From Chloroflexota bacterium (GTDB lineage Bacteria > Chloroflexota > Dehalococcoidia > Lucifugimonadales > JADFKI01): DNA of 12,919 nucleotides. Made by a program: the position numbers and the translations under genes. The stretch spans positions 1 through 12,919 of the forward strand of contig VXRI01000181.1 of NCBI GenBank assembly GCA_009838595.1, written 5' to 3'. The notes under the pieces are model-generated. The model made no database searches, was not told the DNA's origin, and saw nothing but the letters and a program-made list of their open reading frames with translations. Positions within the stretch are counted from its first letter, which is position 1. Each line of letters starts with the position of its first letter. Positions 1-6,332 of the stretch are shown here, piece after piece.

Positions 1-824
1 TCGCTATTCGAGCCCAGATGGGCGACCGGCTCTTCGTCAGCGAGACGGTAGGTTTTGGCGTGGGCGGCATCCACATCAACCTGCGCAATGCTCCGTTCGA
101 TGATGTGCGCGTACGGCAAGCCTTGCAGCTCGCCACCGACCGCGAGGCGATGATCGAGCTGATTCACCCGGCAGGCGGCGAGCCGCAGTGCTACTACCCC
201 TGCATTTTCGATTGGATTTACACTGTTGAAGACTACCTGCAAATCCCTGGCTTCCGCTTCGACCAGAAAGCAGAGGACATCGAAGAGGCAAAGCGCCTGC
301 TAGCCGAAGCGGGATACCCGGACGGCTTCGACGCGACCATCACATTCCGCAAGGTCGGCCCGTATCCGGACTACTCGGCGATAGTCGCGCAGCAGTGGAA
401 GGAAATCGGCATCGACCTGACGCTGCGCCCGATGGAGAGTGCGGCAGGGTTCGCCGCCTACCAGCAAGGCGACTTCGAGGTCAACTGGCAGGGCACCGGG
501 CTGAACTTCCTTGACCCGGACGCCGCTAACGACTTGCTCTGGCTGCCCACCGCCGGCCGCAATTATCAAGGCTGGGAGAATGCCGAGTTCATCGCGCTGT
601 TCAATGAAGAAAAGCAGGAAATCGATCAGAGCAAGCGCGGCGAGCTGCTGCGCCAGATGACCGACATTTTGCTGGAGGATGTGCCCTACATACCCGGCAC
701 GCAGGGCATCGGCTTTCACTTGCAGTACCGCTGCGTAAAGGACTACACTCAGCCCCGCGCGCTCGGACAAAACAACTTCCGCTTCGACCGTGTCTGGCTA
801 GACCAAGAATCGCCCTGCCGCTAG
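1..824 (+). CDS. ABC transporter substrate-binding protein, family 5 (5' end cut off by window)
   Basis: This is the C-terminal part of an extracellular solute-binding protein of family 5 (SBP_bac_5, DppA/OppA/NikA type), which captures peptides, oligosaccharides or similar solutes outside the membrane for a DppBC-type importer. The frame is already open at base 3, upstream of the first ATG (18), so the true start lies outside the window. The family hallmark is seen about 20-40 residues after that ATG: INLRNAPFDDVRVRQALQLA followed by TDREAMIE. Also typical are the EDIEEAKRLLAEAGYPDGF segment, the IVAQQWKEIGIDLTLRPME lobe-I strand and the late LLRQMTDILLEDVPYIPGTQ helix. It ends at a TAG at 822-824. 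About 270 residues are seen of the roughly 500-600 usual for the family. The two permease genes follow on the same strand. The ligand cannot be told from the sequence. Confidence 0.93.
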   Translation, partial: AIRAQMGDRLFVSETVGFGVGGIHINLRNAPFDDVRVRQALQLATDREAMIELIHPAGGEPQCYYPCIFDWIYTVEDYLQIPGFRFDQKAEDIEEAKRLLAEAGYPDGFDATITFRKVGPYPDYSAIVAQQWKEIGIDLTLRPMESAAGFAAYQQGDFEVNWQGTGLNFLDPDAANDLLWLPTAGRNYQGWENAEFIALFNEEKQEIDQSKRGELLRQMTDILLEDVPYIPGTQGIGFHLQYRCVKDYTQPRALGQNNFRFDRVWLDQESPCR

Positions 825-920
825 TCCGGGGCAATGCCCTGCGCCGTTGCCGTATTCGGACTTTCCCAATGCCCGAGACGCCAACAAGCGCGTTAAGTAA
901 CGATGTGTACGATAGGATAA

Positions 921-950
921 GTGCCTTCCCCACTTGACGAGGGAAGGCAC
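921..950. promoter_or_regulatory. Perfect 10-bp hairpin between binding-protein and permease genes
   Basis: GTGCCTTCCC (921-930) and GGGAAGGCAC (941-950) are perfect inverted repeats around a 10-nt loop. No T-run follows, so it is not a classical intrinsic terminator. In ABC operons a stem between the binding-protein gene and the permease genes commonly protects the upstream mRNA or attenuates readthrough, giving more binding protein than permease; that role is inferred here. The arm resembles the CTTCCCC/GGGGAAGG core of the dispersed repeats at 6207-6242 and 7701-7756. Nothing else is evident in the 825-1050 gap. Confidence 0.5.
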
Positions 951-1050
951 GAGACTGGGGGCGCGAATCACCACGAATACCGTAGCCGAAGGGTCTGCCA
1001 AGTGCGCTCTTACGTTTTGGGCTGCCTAGTATGACAGGGAAGGTTGACTG

Positions 1051-2010
1051 TTGCGCGCCTATGTAGTCCGAAGACTGCTCCTCTTCTTCCCAACCTTGAT
1101 TGGGGTATCCCTCATCGTATTCATCATCCTGCGTATCGTGCCGGGCGACCCTGCGTTCATAATGCTAGCCGGATACGAAGGCGAAGGTTCGTTCACACAG
1201 GATGAGTTGGACCGCGTGCGACGGCGTCTGGGCTTGGACGCGCCCATCTATGTGCAGTATGTCAAGTGGATCGCCAGCGCGGTGCAGTTGGACTTCGGCG
1301 ATTCGTTCTTCACCAACCGCCCGATATGGGAAGAAGTGCGACCACGCCTGCCGCTGACATTCCAGTTCGCGTTTATGGCGATATTCCTCGCCATAGCCTT
1401 CGCCGTGCCAATGGGCATCATATCCGCCACGCGCCAAGACACCTGGATCGACTATTTCCTGCGTATCTTCGCCATCATCGGCTTGGCAATGCCAACATTC
1501 TGGGTTGGCGCGCTGCTGCTATTATGCCTGTCGCTCTGGTTCAACTGGTTTCCGCCGCTCGGCTACACCGCGCCATGGGTTGATCTGAAGACAAACTTCA
1601 TACAGCTCATATTTCCAGCCGTCGCGCTTGCGTATTCCACGAACGCGGTCGCAGCCAGGATGACACGCTCGCAAATGCTCGAAGTGCTGCGCGAAGACTA
1701 CATTCGTACCGCAATGGCGAAGGGTTTGCTGGAGCGCGTAGTCGTACTCCGACATGCCTTGAAGAACGCCGCGCTGCCCGTGCTGACGCTATTCGGAGTG
1801 CAGTTCGGCTTTCTGCTGGGCGGCTCTGTCGTCATCGAAAGCGTCTTCAGCCTGCCGGGAATAGGACGGCTGCTCATCTTCGCCATCAACACGCGGGACT
1901 TTCCGATGGTGCAGTTCCTCGTGATGTTCATCGCGTTCATCTTTCTGACCGTCAACCTACTGGTTGATCTGCTGTACGGCTGGCTAGACCCACGCATACG
2001 CTACGAGTAG
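1051..2010 (+). CDS. ABC transporter permease, DppB/OppB type
   Basis: The first of two membrane subunits of a dipeptide/oligopeptide/nickel-type (or sugar-oligomer) importer, 319 residues, the usual family length. Translation most likely starts at a TTG (1051), with AGGGAAGG eight bases upstream; no in-frame ATG near the start gives the complete conserved N-terminus. The N-terminal MRAYVVRRLLLFFPTLIGVS leads into the first membrane helix (about 9-30), followed by the RIVPGDP motif (28-34) that marks the DppB group. The cytoplasmic EAA loop that contacts the ATPase is at about 217-246 (YIRTAMAKGL ... RHALKNAALPV), and the chain ends with WLDPRIRYE, also typical. About six membrane segments are visible. 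It lies 226 bp after the binding-protein gene and 75 bp before the second permease gene, all co-directional. Confidence 0.95.
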   Translation: MRAYVVRRLLLFFPTLIGVSLIVFIILRIVPGDPAFIMLAGYEGEGSFTQDELDRVRRRLGLDAPIYVQYVKWIASAVQLDFGDSFFTNRPIWEEVRPRLPLTFQFAFMAIFLAIAFAVPMGIISATRQDTWIDYFLRIFAIIGLAMPTFWVGALLLLCLSLWFNWFPPLGYTAPWVDLKTNFIQLIFPAVALAYSTNAVAARMTRSQMLEVLREDYIRTAMAKGLLERVVVLRHALKNAALPVLTLFGVQFGFLLGGSVVIESVFSLPGIGRLLIFAINTRDFPMVQFLVMFIAFIFLTVNLLVDLLYGWLDPRIRYE

Positions 2011-2085
2011 CCGCTCCCGCAAGCAACCCCAATCTACGCACGAAGAACCACACCGGAATAATTTCGCACCGCCAAAGGCGTCATA

Positions 2086-2991
2086 ATGACAGACAAGTCC
2101 GTTGAAACGACCCTCGCCGTAGAGTTCGGCATGAGCAGGAGGCAAAGCCTGTTCATACGGGCGTGGTGGCTTGTGAAGTCGAAACCGCTCGGCGCGCTAG
2201 GCGGGTTCATCCTGATATTCGCCATTCTGGTGGCGATATTCGCGCCGGTCATCAGCCCGTATGACCCGGAAATATCCGACCGCACATCGCGGCTGACACC
2301 GCCGGACACAAAACACTGGTTCGGCACAGACCATATCGCGCGCGATGTGATGAGCCGGGTTATCTACGGCTCGCGCGTGTCTCTGCTGGTGGGATTCATA
2401 GCGGTCGTAACAAGCAGCGTACTAGGCACGGCGCTAGGAGTGGCAAGCGCATATTTCGGAAAGACGCTCGACCTGCTGCTGCAGCGCGTCGTGGACTCTA
2501 TGCAGGCGCTGCCGGGGCTTGTGCTCGCGCTGACGCTGATGGCGGCGATGGGACCATCTCTGACGGCGGTCATCATCGCGATAACGGCAGTGCGAGTGCC
2601 GGGCACGGTCAGAACGGTGCGATCCGTCGCGCTCAGCGTCAAAGCGAGCCAGTATGCGGAGGCGGCGCGTGCCGTTGGCGCAGACGACTGGCGCGTGATG
2701 TTCCGCCACATAACGCCGAACTGCATGGCGCCGGTCATAGTCGTGGGCTCAGCGGTGCTAGGCGGCGCAATCGTGACGGAGGCGAGCCTGAGCTTTCTCG
2801 GGCTAGGCGTGCCACCCAACATCCCGACTTGGGGCAACATGCTAGGACAGGCGCAAGAGCGCTACATTGCCGCGGGACCCTGGACAAGCGTCTTCCCTGG
2901 ATTAGCCCTGACCTTCACCGCCTTCGGCATCAACCTATTAGGCGATGCCCTCCGAGACATCCTAGACCCAAGACTGCGCGGCAGCCGGTAA
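2086..2991 (+). CDS. ABC transporter permease, DppC/OppC type
   Basis: The second membrane subunit of the importer, 301 residues. The N-terminal region carries the OppC_N segment: a cytoplasmic start, a hydrophobic helix (about 37-56) and then APVISPYDPE (53-62). The HWFGTDHIARDVMSRVIYGS motif (77-96) is diagnostic of the DppC group. The EAA loop is at about 190-219 (YAEAARAVGADDW ... HITPN), and the end DALRDILDPRLR is typical. The chosen ATG (2086) has a weak AAAGG about seven bases upstream; an in-frame ATG at 2131 would remove 15 residues and has no better site. No gene for the ATP-binding subunits (DppD/DppF type) follows: the next genes are on the other strand, so this importer must use ATPases encoded elsewhere. 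Confidence 0.95.
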   Translation: MTDKSVETTLAVEFGMSRRQSLFIRAWWLVKSKPLGALGGFILIFAILVAIFAPVISPYDPEISDRTSRLTPPDTKHWFGTDHIARDVMSRVIYGSRVSLLVGFIAVVTSSVLGTALGVASAYFGKTLDLLLQRVVDSMQALPGLVLALTLMAAMGPSLTAVIIAITAVRVPGTVRTVRSVALSVKASQYAEAARAVGADDWRVMFRHITPNCMAPVIVVGSAVLGGAIVTEASLSFLGLGVPPNIPTWGNMLGQAQERYIAAGPWTSVFPGLALTFTAFGINLLGDALRDILDPRLRGSR

Positions 2992-3011
2992 GAACCGGAC
3001 GGGAGTAAAGG

Positions 3012-3166
3012 CTAGGCTCTGTGGACATTTCGATATTTCAGCCCGTCTATCCCGCGCAGGCAAGAAACCAGTATCTTCCAGACGGCGAAAATTACGCGGT
3101 TCGATCAATTTTACGGCACTAGATTCCCGTTTTCACGGGAATGACGCAAATGTCCACACAACCTAG
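3012..3166. mobile_element. MITE-like element, copy 1 (155 bp, terminal inverted repeats)
   Basis: The left end CTAGGCTCTGTGGACATTT (3012-3030) and the reverse complement of the right end, CTAGGTTGTGTGGACATTT (3148-3166), match at 17 of 19 positions. The interior carries no ORF. It holds an 8-bp hairpin, ATTCCCGT (3123-3130) and ACGGGAAT (3135-3142), and a module like the common GTCATTCCCGCG...CGGGAATCCAG repeat in the opposite orientation. A related element in the same orientation lies at 11001-11179 and shares the GATATTTCAG start, the central TCAATTTTACGGCACT and the end GCAAATGTC. Both ends carry CTAG, which could be a duplicated TA or CTAG target. It lies 20 bp after the permease stop, and its right end overlaps the stop codon of the NHL gene. 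The mobilising transposase family is not identifiable. Confidence 0.7.
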
Positions 3167-4161
3167 ATATTAAACTGCGGGTCGTCGTAGTTGTCTAGCT
3201 TGTTGTATATTTGGATGCGCCAGCGCTGTGGATCGACCACCAGCAACCTTGACTTTACAGGGTCGAACTTCACCGCCATTGGCAGCGCGAACCGCCATTC
3301 GGGTTCCAGACTGTACACCCGTCGCCGAGCCTTGTACACATCCGGGTTGCTCAATACGTACTCGTGCTGCCACTTGGACAACTCCTGCGCGTCCCCGGAG
3401 AATGTCGTGATGTAGTTGGCGTCTGCGTCGTACGCCTGCACACGGTTGTTTACCCAGTCGCACACATATATGTCGCCTTCAGGATCGACTGCGACATCGG
3501 TCGGGTGGTCGAACTGCATCTCGCCATCGCCAAGCTCGCCCAGCCTGAACACGAACTCGCCGTCCGCGTCGAATTTCTGTATGCGGTGGTTCTTGTGGTC
3601 GGCGACATACACACAGCCGCAGGAGTCCACGGTCAAGCCCCACGGTGCGTTCAGCTCACCGTCGCCATCGCCGCGCTGCCCGAACGCAATGCTCGGATTG
3701 CCGAACTTGTCCAACTTCTGCACACGGTGATTGAGCGTGTCGGAAACATACAGGTCGTCGTTGTCATCGATTGCGATGCCGGATGGGCGGTTGAATTGCC
3801 CCGGACCGCTGCCAGGCCCGCCGAACATACGCAGGAAAGCGCCGTCCTTATCGAACACAGATACGCGGTGCAGCCACTCGTCGGTTACATATACATTCTC
3901 GTCGCTGTCCACCGCCACACCTGCGGGCCACATAAACTCGCCGCCGCCGGCACCGCGCGTGCCGAACTGAGTCAGAATCTCTTCGTCCCCGGGCGTCTGT
4001 CCGATGGTAATTTTCGTGATATTGCTGTTCTGCGGACGGCGCAGCAGCACGAAAACGTCGTCGTCCTGCCCAAGCGTCAGCGTCAGCATCCCGGTTATCT
4101 GCCGCCCGCCCACGACATGGCTATAGTCGTACACTCTGTCGGCAACTATTCTCGTCAGCAT
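3163..4161 (-). CDS. NHL-repeat beta-propeller protein
   Basis: A 332-residue protein built almost entirely from NHL repeats, which form a beta-propeller; such propellers usually bind other proteins, RNA or ligands, or support an enzyme active site. About five repeats are clear, each with the pattern F/L..P.G.AVD..G.VYV.D..NHRVQ.FD: about residues 77-105, 123-152, 170-198, 217-245 and 291-319. The N-terminal 70 residues (RQITGMLTLTLGQDDDVFVL) probably form a further blade. No signal peptide or membrane segment is seen, so it is probably cytoplasmic. The ATG (4159-4161 on the plus strand) has GAGGT about nine bases upstream. It lies 67 bp downstream of the DUF1800 gene on the same strand, so the two are probably co-transcribed. 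The TAG stop (3163-3165) falls inside the terminal repeat of the MITE-like element. No catalytic role can be assigned. Confidence 0.9.
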   Translation of the reverse strand: MLTRIVADRVYDYSHVVGGRQITGMLTLTLGQDDDVFVLLRRPQNSNITKITIGQTPGDEEILTQFGTRGAGGGEFMWPAGVAVDSDENVYVTDEWLHRVSVFDKDGAFLRMFGGPGSGPGQFNRPSGIAIDDNDDLYVSDTLNHRVQKLDKFGNPSIAFGQRGDGDGELNAPWGLTVDSCGCVYVADHKNHRIQKFDADGEFVFRLGELGDGEMQFDHPTDVAVDPEGDIYVCDWVNNRVQAYDADANYITTFSGDAQELSKWQHEYVLSNPDVYKARRRVYSLEPEWRFALPMAVKFDPVKSRLLVVDPQRWRIQIYNKLDNYDDPQFNI

Positions 4162-4228
4162 AGGCGCTTACCTCGCAGTCAAGCGGTGTTGTATGTTGTG
4201 GTGGATTATACAGAAATCTCGCAAGGCG

Positions 4229-5623
4229 CTACGCGAACATATATTCCCGCGTGGACACGATGAGTTGCAGAAGCTCCGCAATCTCACGAGCGCTTTCGGC
4301 GTTGGATTTGCCGTTGCCGCCGCACACGCCGTTCTGCACGGCATGCGCCACGAGTTCTGCGCGCGTGCTTTCGTTGAACTGCAGCGGGCCCATGAGATCT
4401 AGGCATGCATCCACCAGCGCCTCGGGCGTTGTCGATTCCGCTTGCGCGCGCTCAATTAGCCTGCGTATGCCAGGGCGGTCCGTTTCATTCACCATATCCG
4501 CGACGAAGTTCGTGCGCTTCATCAGTGCGCCGCTATTTATCCACTCAACGCCGGAGTGCCAGCCTTCTACGCTCGGTGGATTGAGCAGTTCCTGCCCCAT
4601 ATAGGTGATGTGGTTCGCCCACGCGTATATGTCCGGTGTGGGCAGTTCGGCGTCGCCTGCCATCCGCAGTGTGCTGATTACAACTTCGGTCGGGTTTTTC
4701 ACCTTGCGGAACTGCGCCGCCTTGAAGAAGTCGGAGTTGAAGAGCATCCGAAGCACGGCGCGAATGTCGTAGTCGGTTTCCATCAGCGCATTCGCCAGAA
4801 AATCGACCGATTCAGGATCGCCCGGAGGCGTTACCGGCCAAGCTGGCACTTGCACTTCGTCCGCGACGAAGAAGTTGTACAGGTGTCGTGCGACGAACCG
4901 CGCGGTGGCGGGCTGCTTTAAGATGATGTCGATGATGTCTTCACCGTTGAAATCGCCCGTCTCGCCCAGGAAAGTTTTATCGCCGTGGTCGTGGTCGTCT
5001 TCCCTGTACTCGAAGTACCAGTCCCACCTGCCCATGTGGAAGCGCGGCAGCTTGGGCGTCATAGTCCAGCCGGTGAATGCGCGAGAGCACTCGCGCACAT
5101 CGTCTTCGGTGTAGTTGCTCACGCCCATGCTGAACAACTCGAGCAGTTCTCTGCCCCAGTTTTCGTTCACTGCGGTCGCGTGGTTTTCATTGTTGTCCAG
5201 CCAGAAGAGCATCGCCGGATTCTTCGCCACCGCCAGCAGCAGATCGCGGTACTTGCCCATACCTTTCTCGCGGAACATGTCTATCATGTCCGTAATTTCG
5301 TCGTAGTGATCGACCTTCGACACGCCCGTTGCGAAAATCTGGTGCCAGAACAGGCACATTTTTTCTTGCAGCGGCGCGTTCGTATTAATCATCCGCCAAA
5401 CCCAACTCACCTGCCCGATCCCGCCAAGCGTGCCCGGCTTCCACTGCAAATGGTGATAGCGCAGGAACTCGTAGATGTCCACCGGCTCCTGCCATTCCGG
5501 GTGCAGCAAGTCTTCGACCGTCTCTTCGTACCCGACGGCAAGCCGCCGTTCCAACTCTTCGCGTGAAGCGCCAAAGCCTGCGCGCCGCATCAAGTGGGCT
5601 ATCATTGCAAGGTCGCTGCTCAT
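4229..5623 (-). CDS. DUF1800 family protein
   Basis: A 464-residue member of the DUF1800 family, whose biochemical role is not established. Family motifs in order: HLMRRAGFG (10-18), KMCLFWHQIFATG (88-100), MLFWLDNNEN (138-147), NENWGRELLELFSMG (153-167) and YTEDDVRECSRAFTGW (171-186), then GEDIIDIILKQPATARFVAR and a C-terminal region with EGWHSGVEWI. Length is close to the usual 450-550. The start is well fixed: AGGAGGT lies five to six bases before the ATG (5621-5623 on the plus strand). No twin-arginine or other signal peptide is visible. Many DUF1800 genes are paired with a DUF1501 gene; here no DUF1501 gene is present and the downstream partner is an NHL propeller gene. Family assignment is sure, function unknown. 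Confidence 0.93.
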   Translation of the reverse strand: MSSDLAMIAHLMRRAGFGASREELERRLAVGYEETVEDLLHPEWQEPVDIYEFLRYHHLQWKPGTLGGIGQVSWVWRMINTNAPLQEKMCLFWHQIFATGVSKVDHYDEITDMIDMFREKGMGKYRDLLLAVAKNPAMLFWLDNNENHATAVNENWGRELLELFSMGVSNYTEDDVRECSRAFTGWTMTPKLPRFHMGRWDWYFEYREDDHDHGDKTFLGETGDFNGEDIIDIILKQPATARFVARHLYNFFVADEVQVPAWPVTPPGDPESVDFLANALMETDYDIRAVLRMLFNSDFFKAAQFRKVKNPTEVVISTLRMAGDAELPTPDIYAWANHITYMGQELLNPPSVEGWHSGVEWINSGALMKRTNFVADMVNETDRPGIRRLIERAQAESTTPEALVDACLDLMGPLQFNESTRAELVAHAVQNGVCGGNGKSNAESAREIAELLQLIVSTREYMFA

Positions 5624-5957
5624 CGTTGACCTCCTACTGCCGGCGCGAGAATACCGGCCCGGACACTATCTCGGAAACACTGCTACGGGAATACACGGCG
5701 AAATGCCGCACGCCAATCGGCTGTCCGCAATTATATGGCATGCAAGTTAAACACCGCAACGCGCGGCCGATGCCGTCCGATTTGTTCCTCCCGATTGCAG
5801 CGCGAAACCAATTGCCGATCTTTCATAGTCCCGTCAGCCCTTGATGGGGGAACGATGGGAAGCGGGCAAAAGATTAAACAACATTACAAAGCTAAGTCAT
5901 CCTGCACACCACCGCAAAATCCGCCATAATCGGTCAACACAGTGAAAGAAGTGCATA
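5624..5957. other. Intergenic stretch without a recognisable gene
   Basis: Beyond the strong ribosome-binding site and the candidate promoter of the DUF1800 gene, I see no conserved coding signal, repeat or RNA here. Short plus-strand open frames between 5475 and 5929 have no family features and partly overlap the antisense of DUF1800. Confidence 0.5.
5730..5759 (-). promoter_or_regulatory. Candidate promoter for the DUF1800-NHL operon
   Basis: Read on the minus strand, TTGCGG (5754-5759) is followed 18 bases later by a perfect TATAAT (5730-5735), about 100 bases upstream of the DUF1800 start codon. The -35 match is partial. This is the best sigma-70-like pair I could find ahead of that gene; it is untested. 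Confidence 0.3.
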
Positions 5958-6095
5958 ATGACCACCATCCTGCCTAATCTGGTTGCTGCGCGATAGCCCG
6001 GAATTCCGCGACGCCGTCTGCGCGAGCTGCGGACCAAAGAGCTGATAGCCCTACCGCAGCGCCTCGGCGAATTTAAGGAAGCTACCAAATCGTTT
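5958..6095 (+). pseudogene. Decayed fragment of a small helical/coiled-coil protein gene
   Basis: From the ATG at 5958 the frame reads MTTILPNLVAAR and then meets TAG (5994-5996). Shifting by one frame through about 5995-6017 gives SPEFRDAV, and returning to the first frame from 6018 gives LRELRTKELIALPQRL followed by GEFKEATK. Joined with two small frameshifts, these pieces make one sensible chain that resembles the N-terminus of small helical proteins common in Chloroflexota (pattern: SPEFRDALRRELLTEELLALP, then a heptad region). The remainder is not recognisable. The family comparison is from memory and the frameshift model is inferred, so this is tentative. Confidence 0.4.
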
Positions 6096-6171
6096 CGTTG
6101 GCGTCGACCAGCGCCAAGTCCGCGTCTTTATACAGCCGGACAGATCGTATTAAGGCGCGCGCGCCGGTGGC
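6082..6171 (-). pseudogene. Possible PIN-domain (VapC-like) gene remnant
   Basis: On the minus strand one frame reads RARALIRSVRLYKDADLALV, then DANETIW, and stops at 6082-6084. The KDADLALVDA stretch resembles the third conserved acidic segment of PIN-domain ribonucleases (pattern Y.DLPL.LVDAS/AIVA). Only about 30 residues of a roughly 130-residue domain are recognisable, and no partner antitoxin gene is visible. It lies tail to tail with the remnant at 5958-6095. Short and therefore uncertain. Confidence 0.28.
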
Positions 6172-6206
6172 ATTGGCGTTATGTTCCGAAGATTAGCCGA
6201 TCCACG

Positions 6207-6255
6207 CCATCCTAACCTTCCTTTCATTCAAAGGGGGAAGGGCAAAGGGGTAGGG
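6207..6255. repeat. Dispersed CCATCCTAACCT...GGGGGAAGGG repeat
   Basis: GCCATCCTAACCTTCC (6207-6222) followed by GGGGGAAGGG (6233-6242) forms an imperfect CTTCC/GGAAG inverted repeat. A second copy lies at 7701-7756 (CCCCATCCTAACCT ... AAGGGGGAAGGG). Both lie in intergenic DNA flanking the enolase-superfamily gene, outside any coding region. Confidence 0.5.
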
Positions 6256-6277
6256 GCTTCTTTTGCCTCAAGCCGCG

Positions 6278-6320
6278 AAACTACCTGCCGCCCGTATATC
6301 AAGGACGGCAGGTAGTTTTT
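6278..6320. terminator. Strong 13-bp hairpin beyond the dehydratase gene
   Basis: AAACTACCTGCCG (6278-6290) and CGGCAGGTAGTTT (6305-6317) pair perfectly around a 14-nt loop, beginning 16 bases past the minus-strand stop codon at 6333. On the plus strand the stem runs into TTTTT (6316-6320), which is intrinsic-terminator-like; on the minus strand only TTT follows before CGCGG. Position suggests it ends transcription of the minus-strand gene, while the U-tract favours plus-strand termination. It may work in both directions. Confidence 0.65.
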
Positions 6321-6332
6321 CTCGTCGTACAC

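Noticed and set aside
3364..4263. A 299-codon plus-strand open frame
   Set aside because: It is antisense to the NHL gene, whose repeats are unmistakable; the plus-strand translation has no domain pattern and no ribosome-binding site. High GC makes long antisense frames common.
4985..5566. A 193-codon plus-strand open frame
   Set aside because: It lies wholly antisense to the DUF1800 gene, which has clear family motifs and an AGGAGGT start signal.
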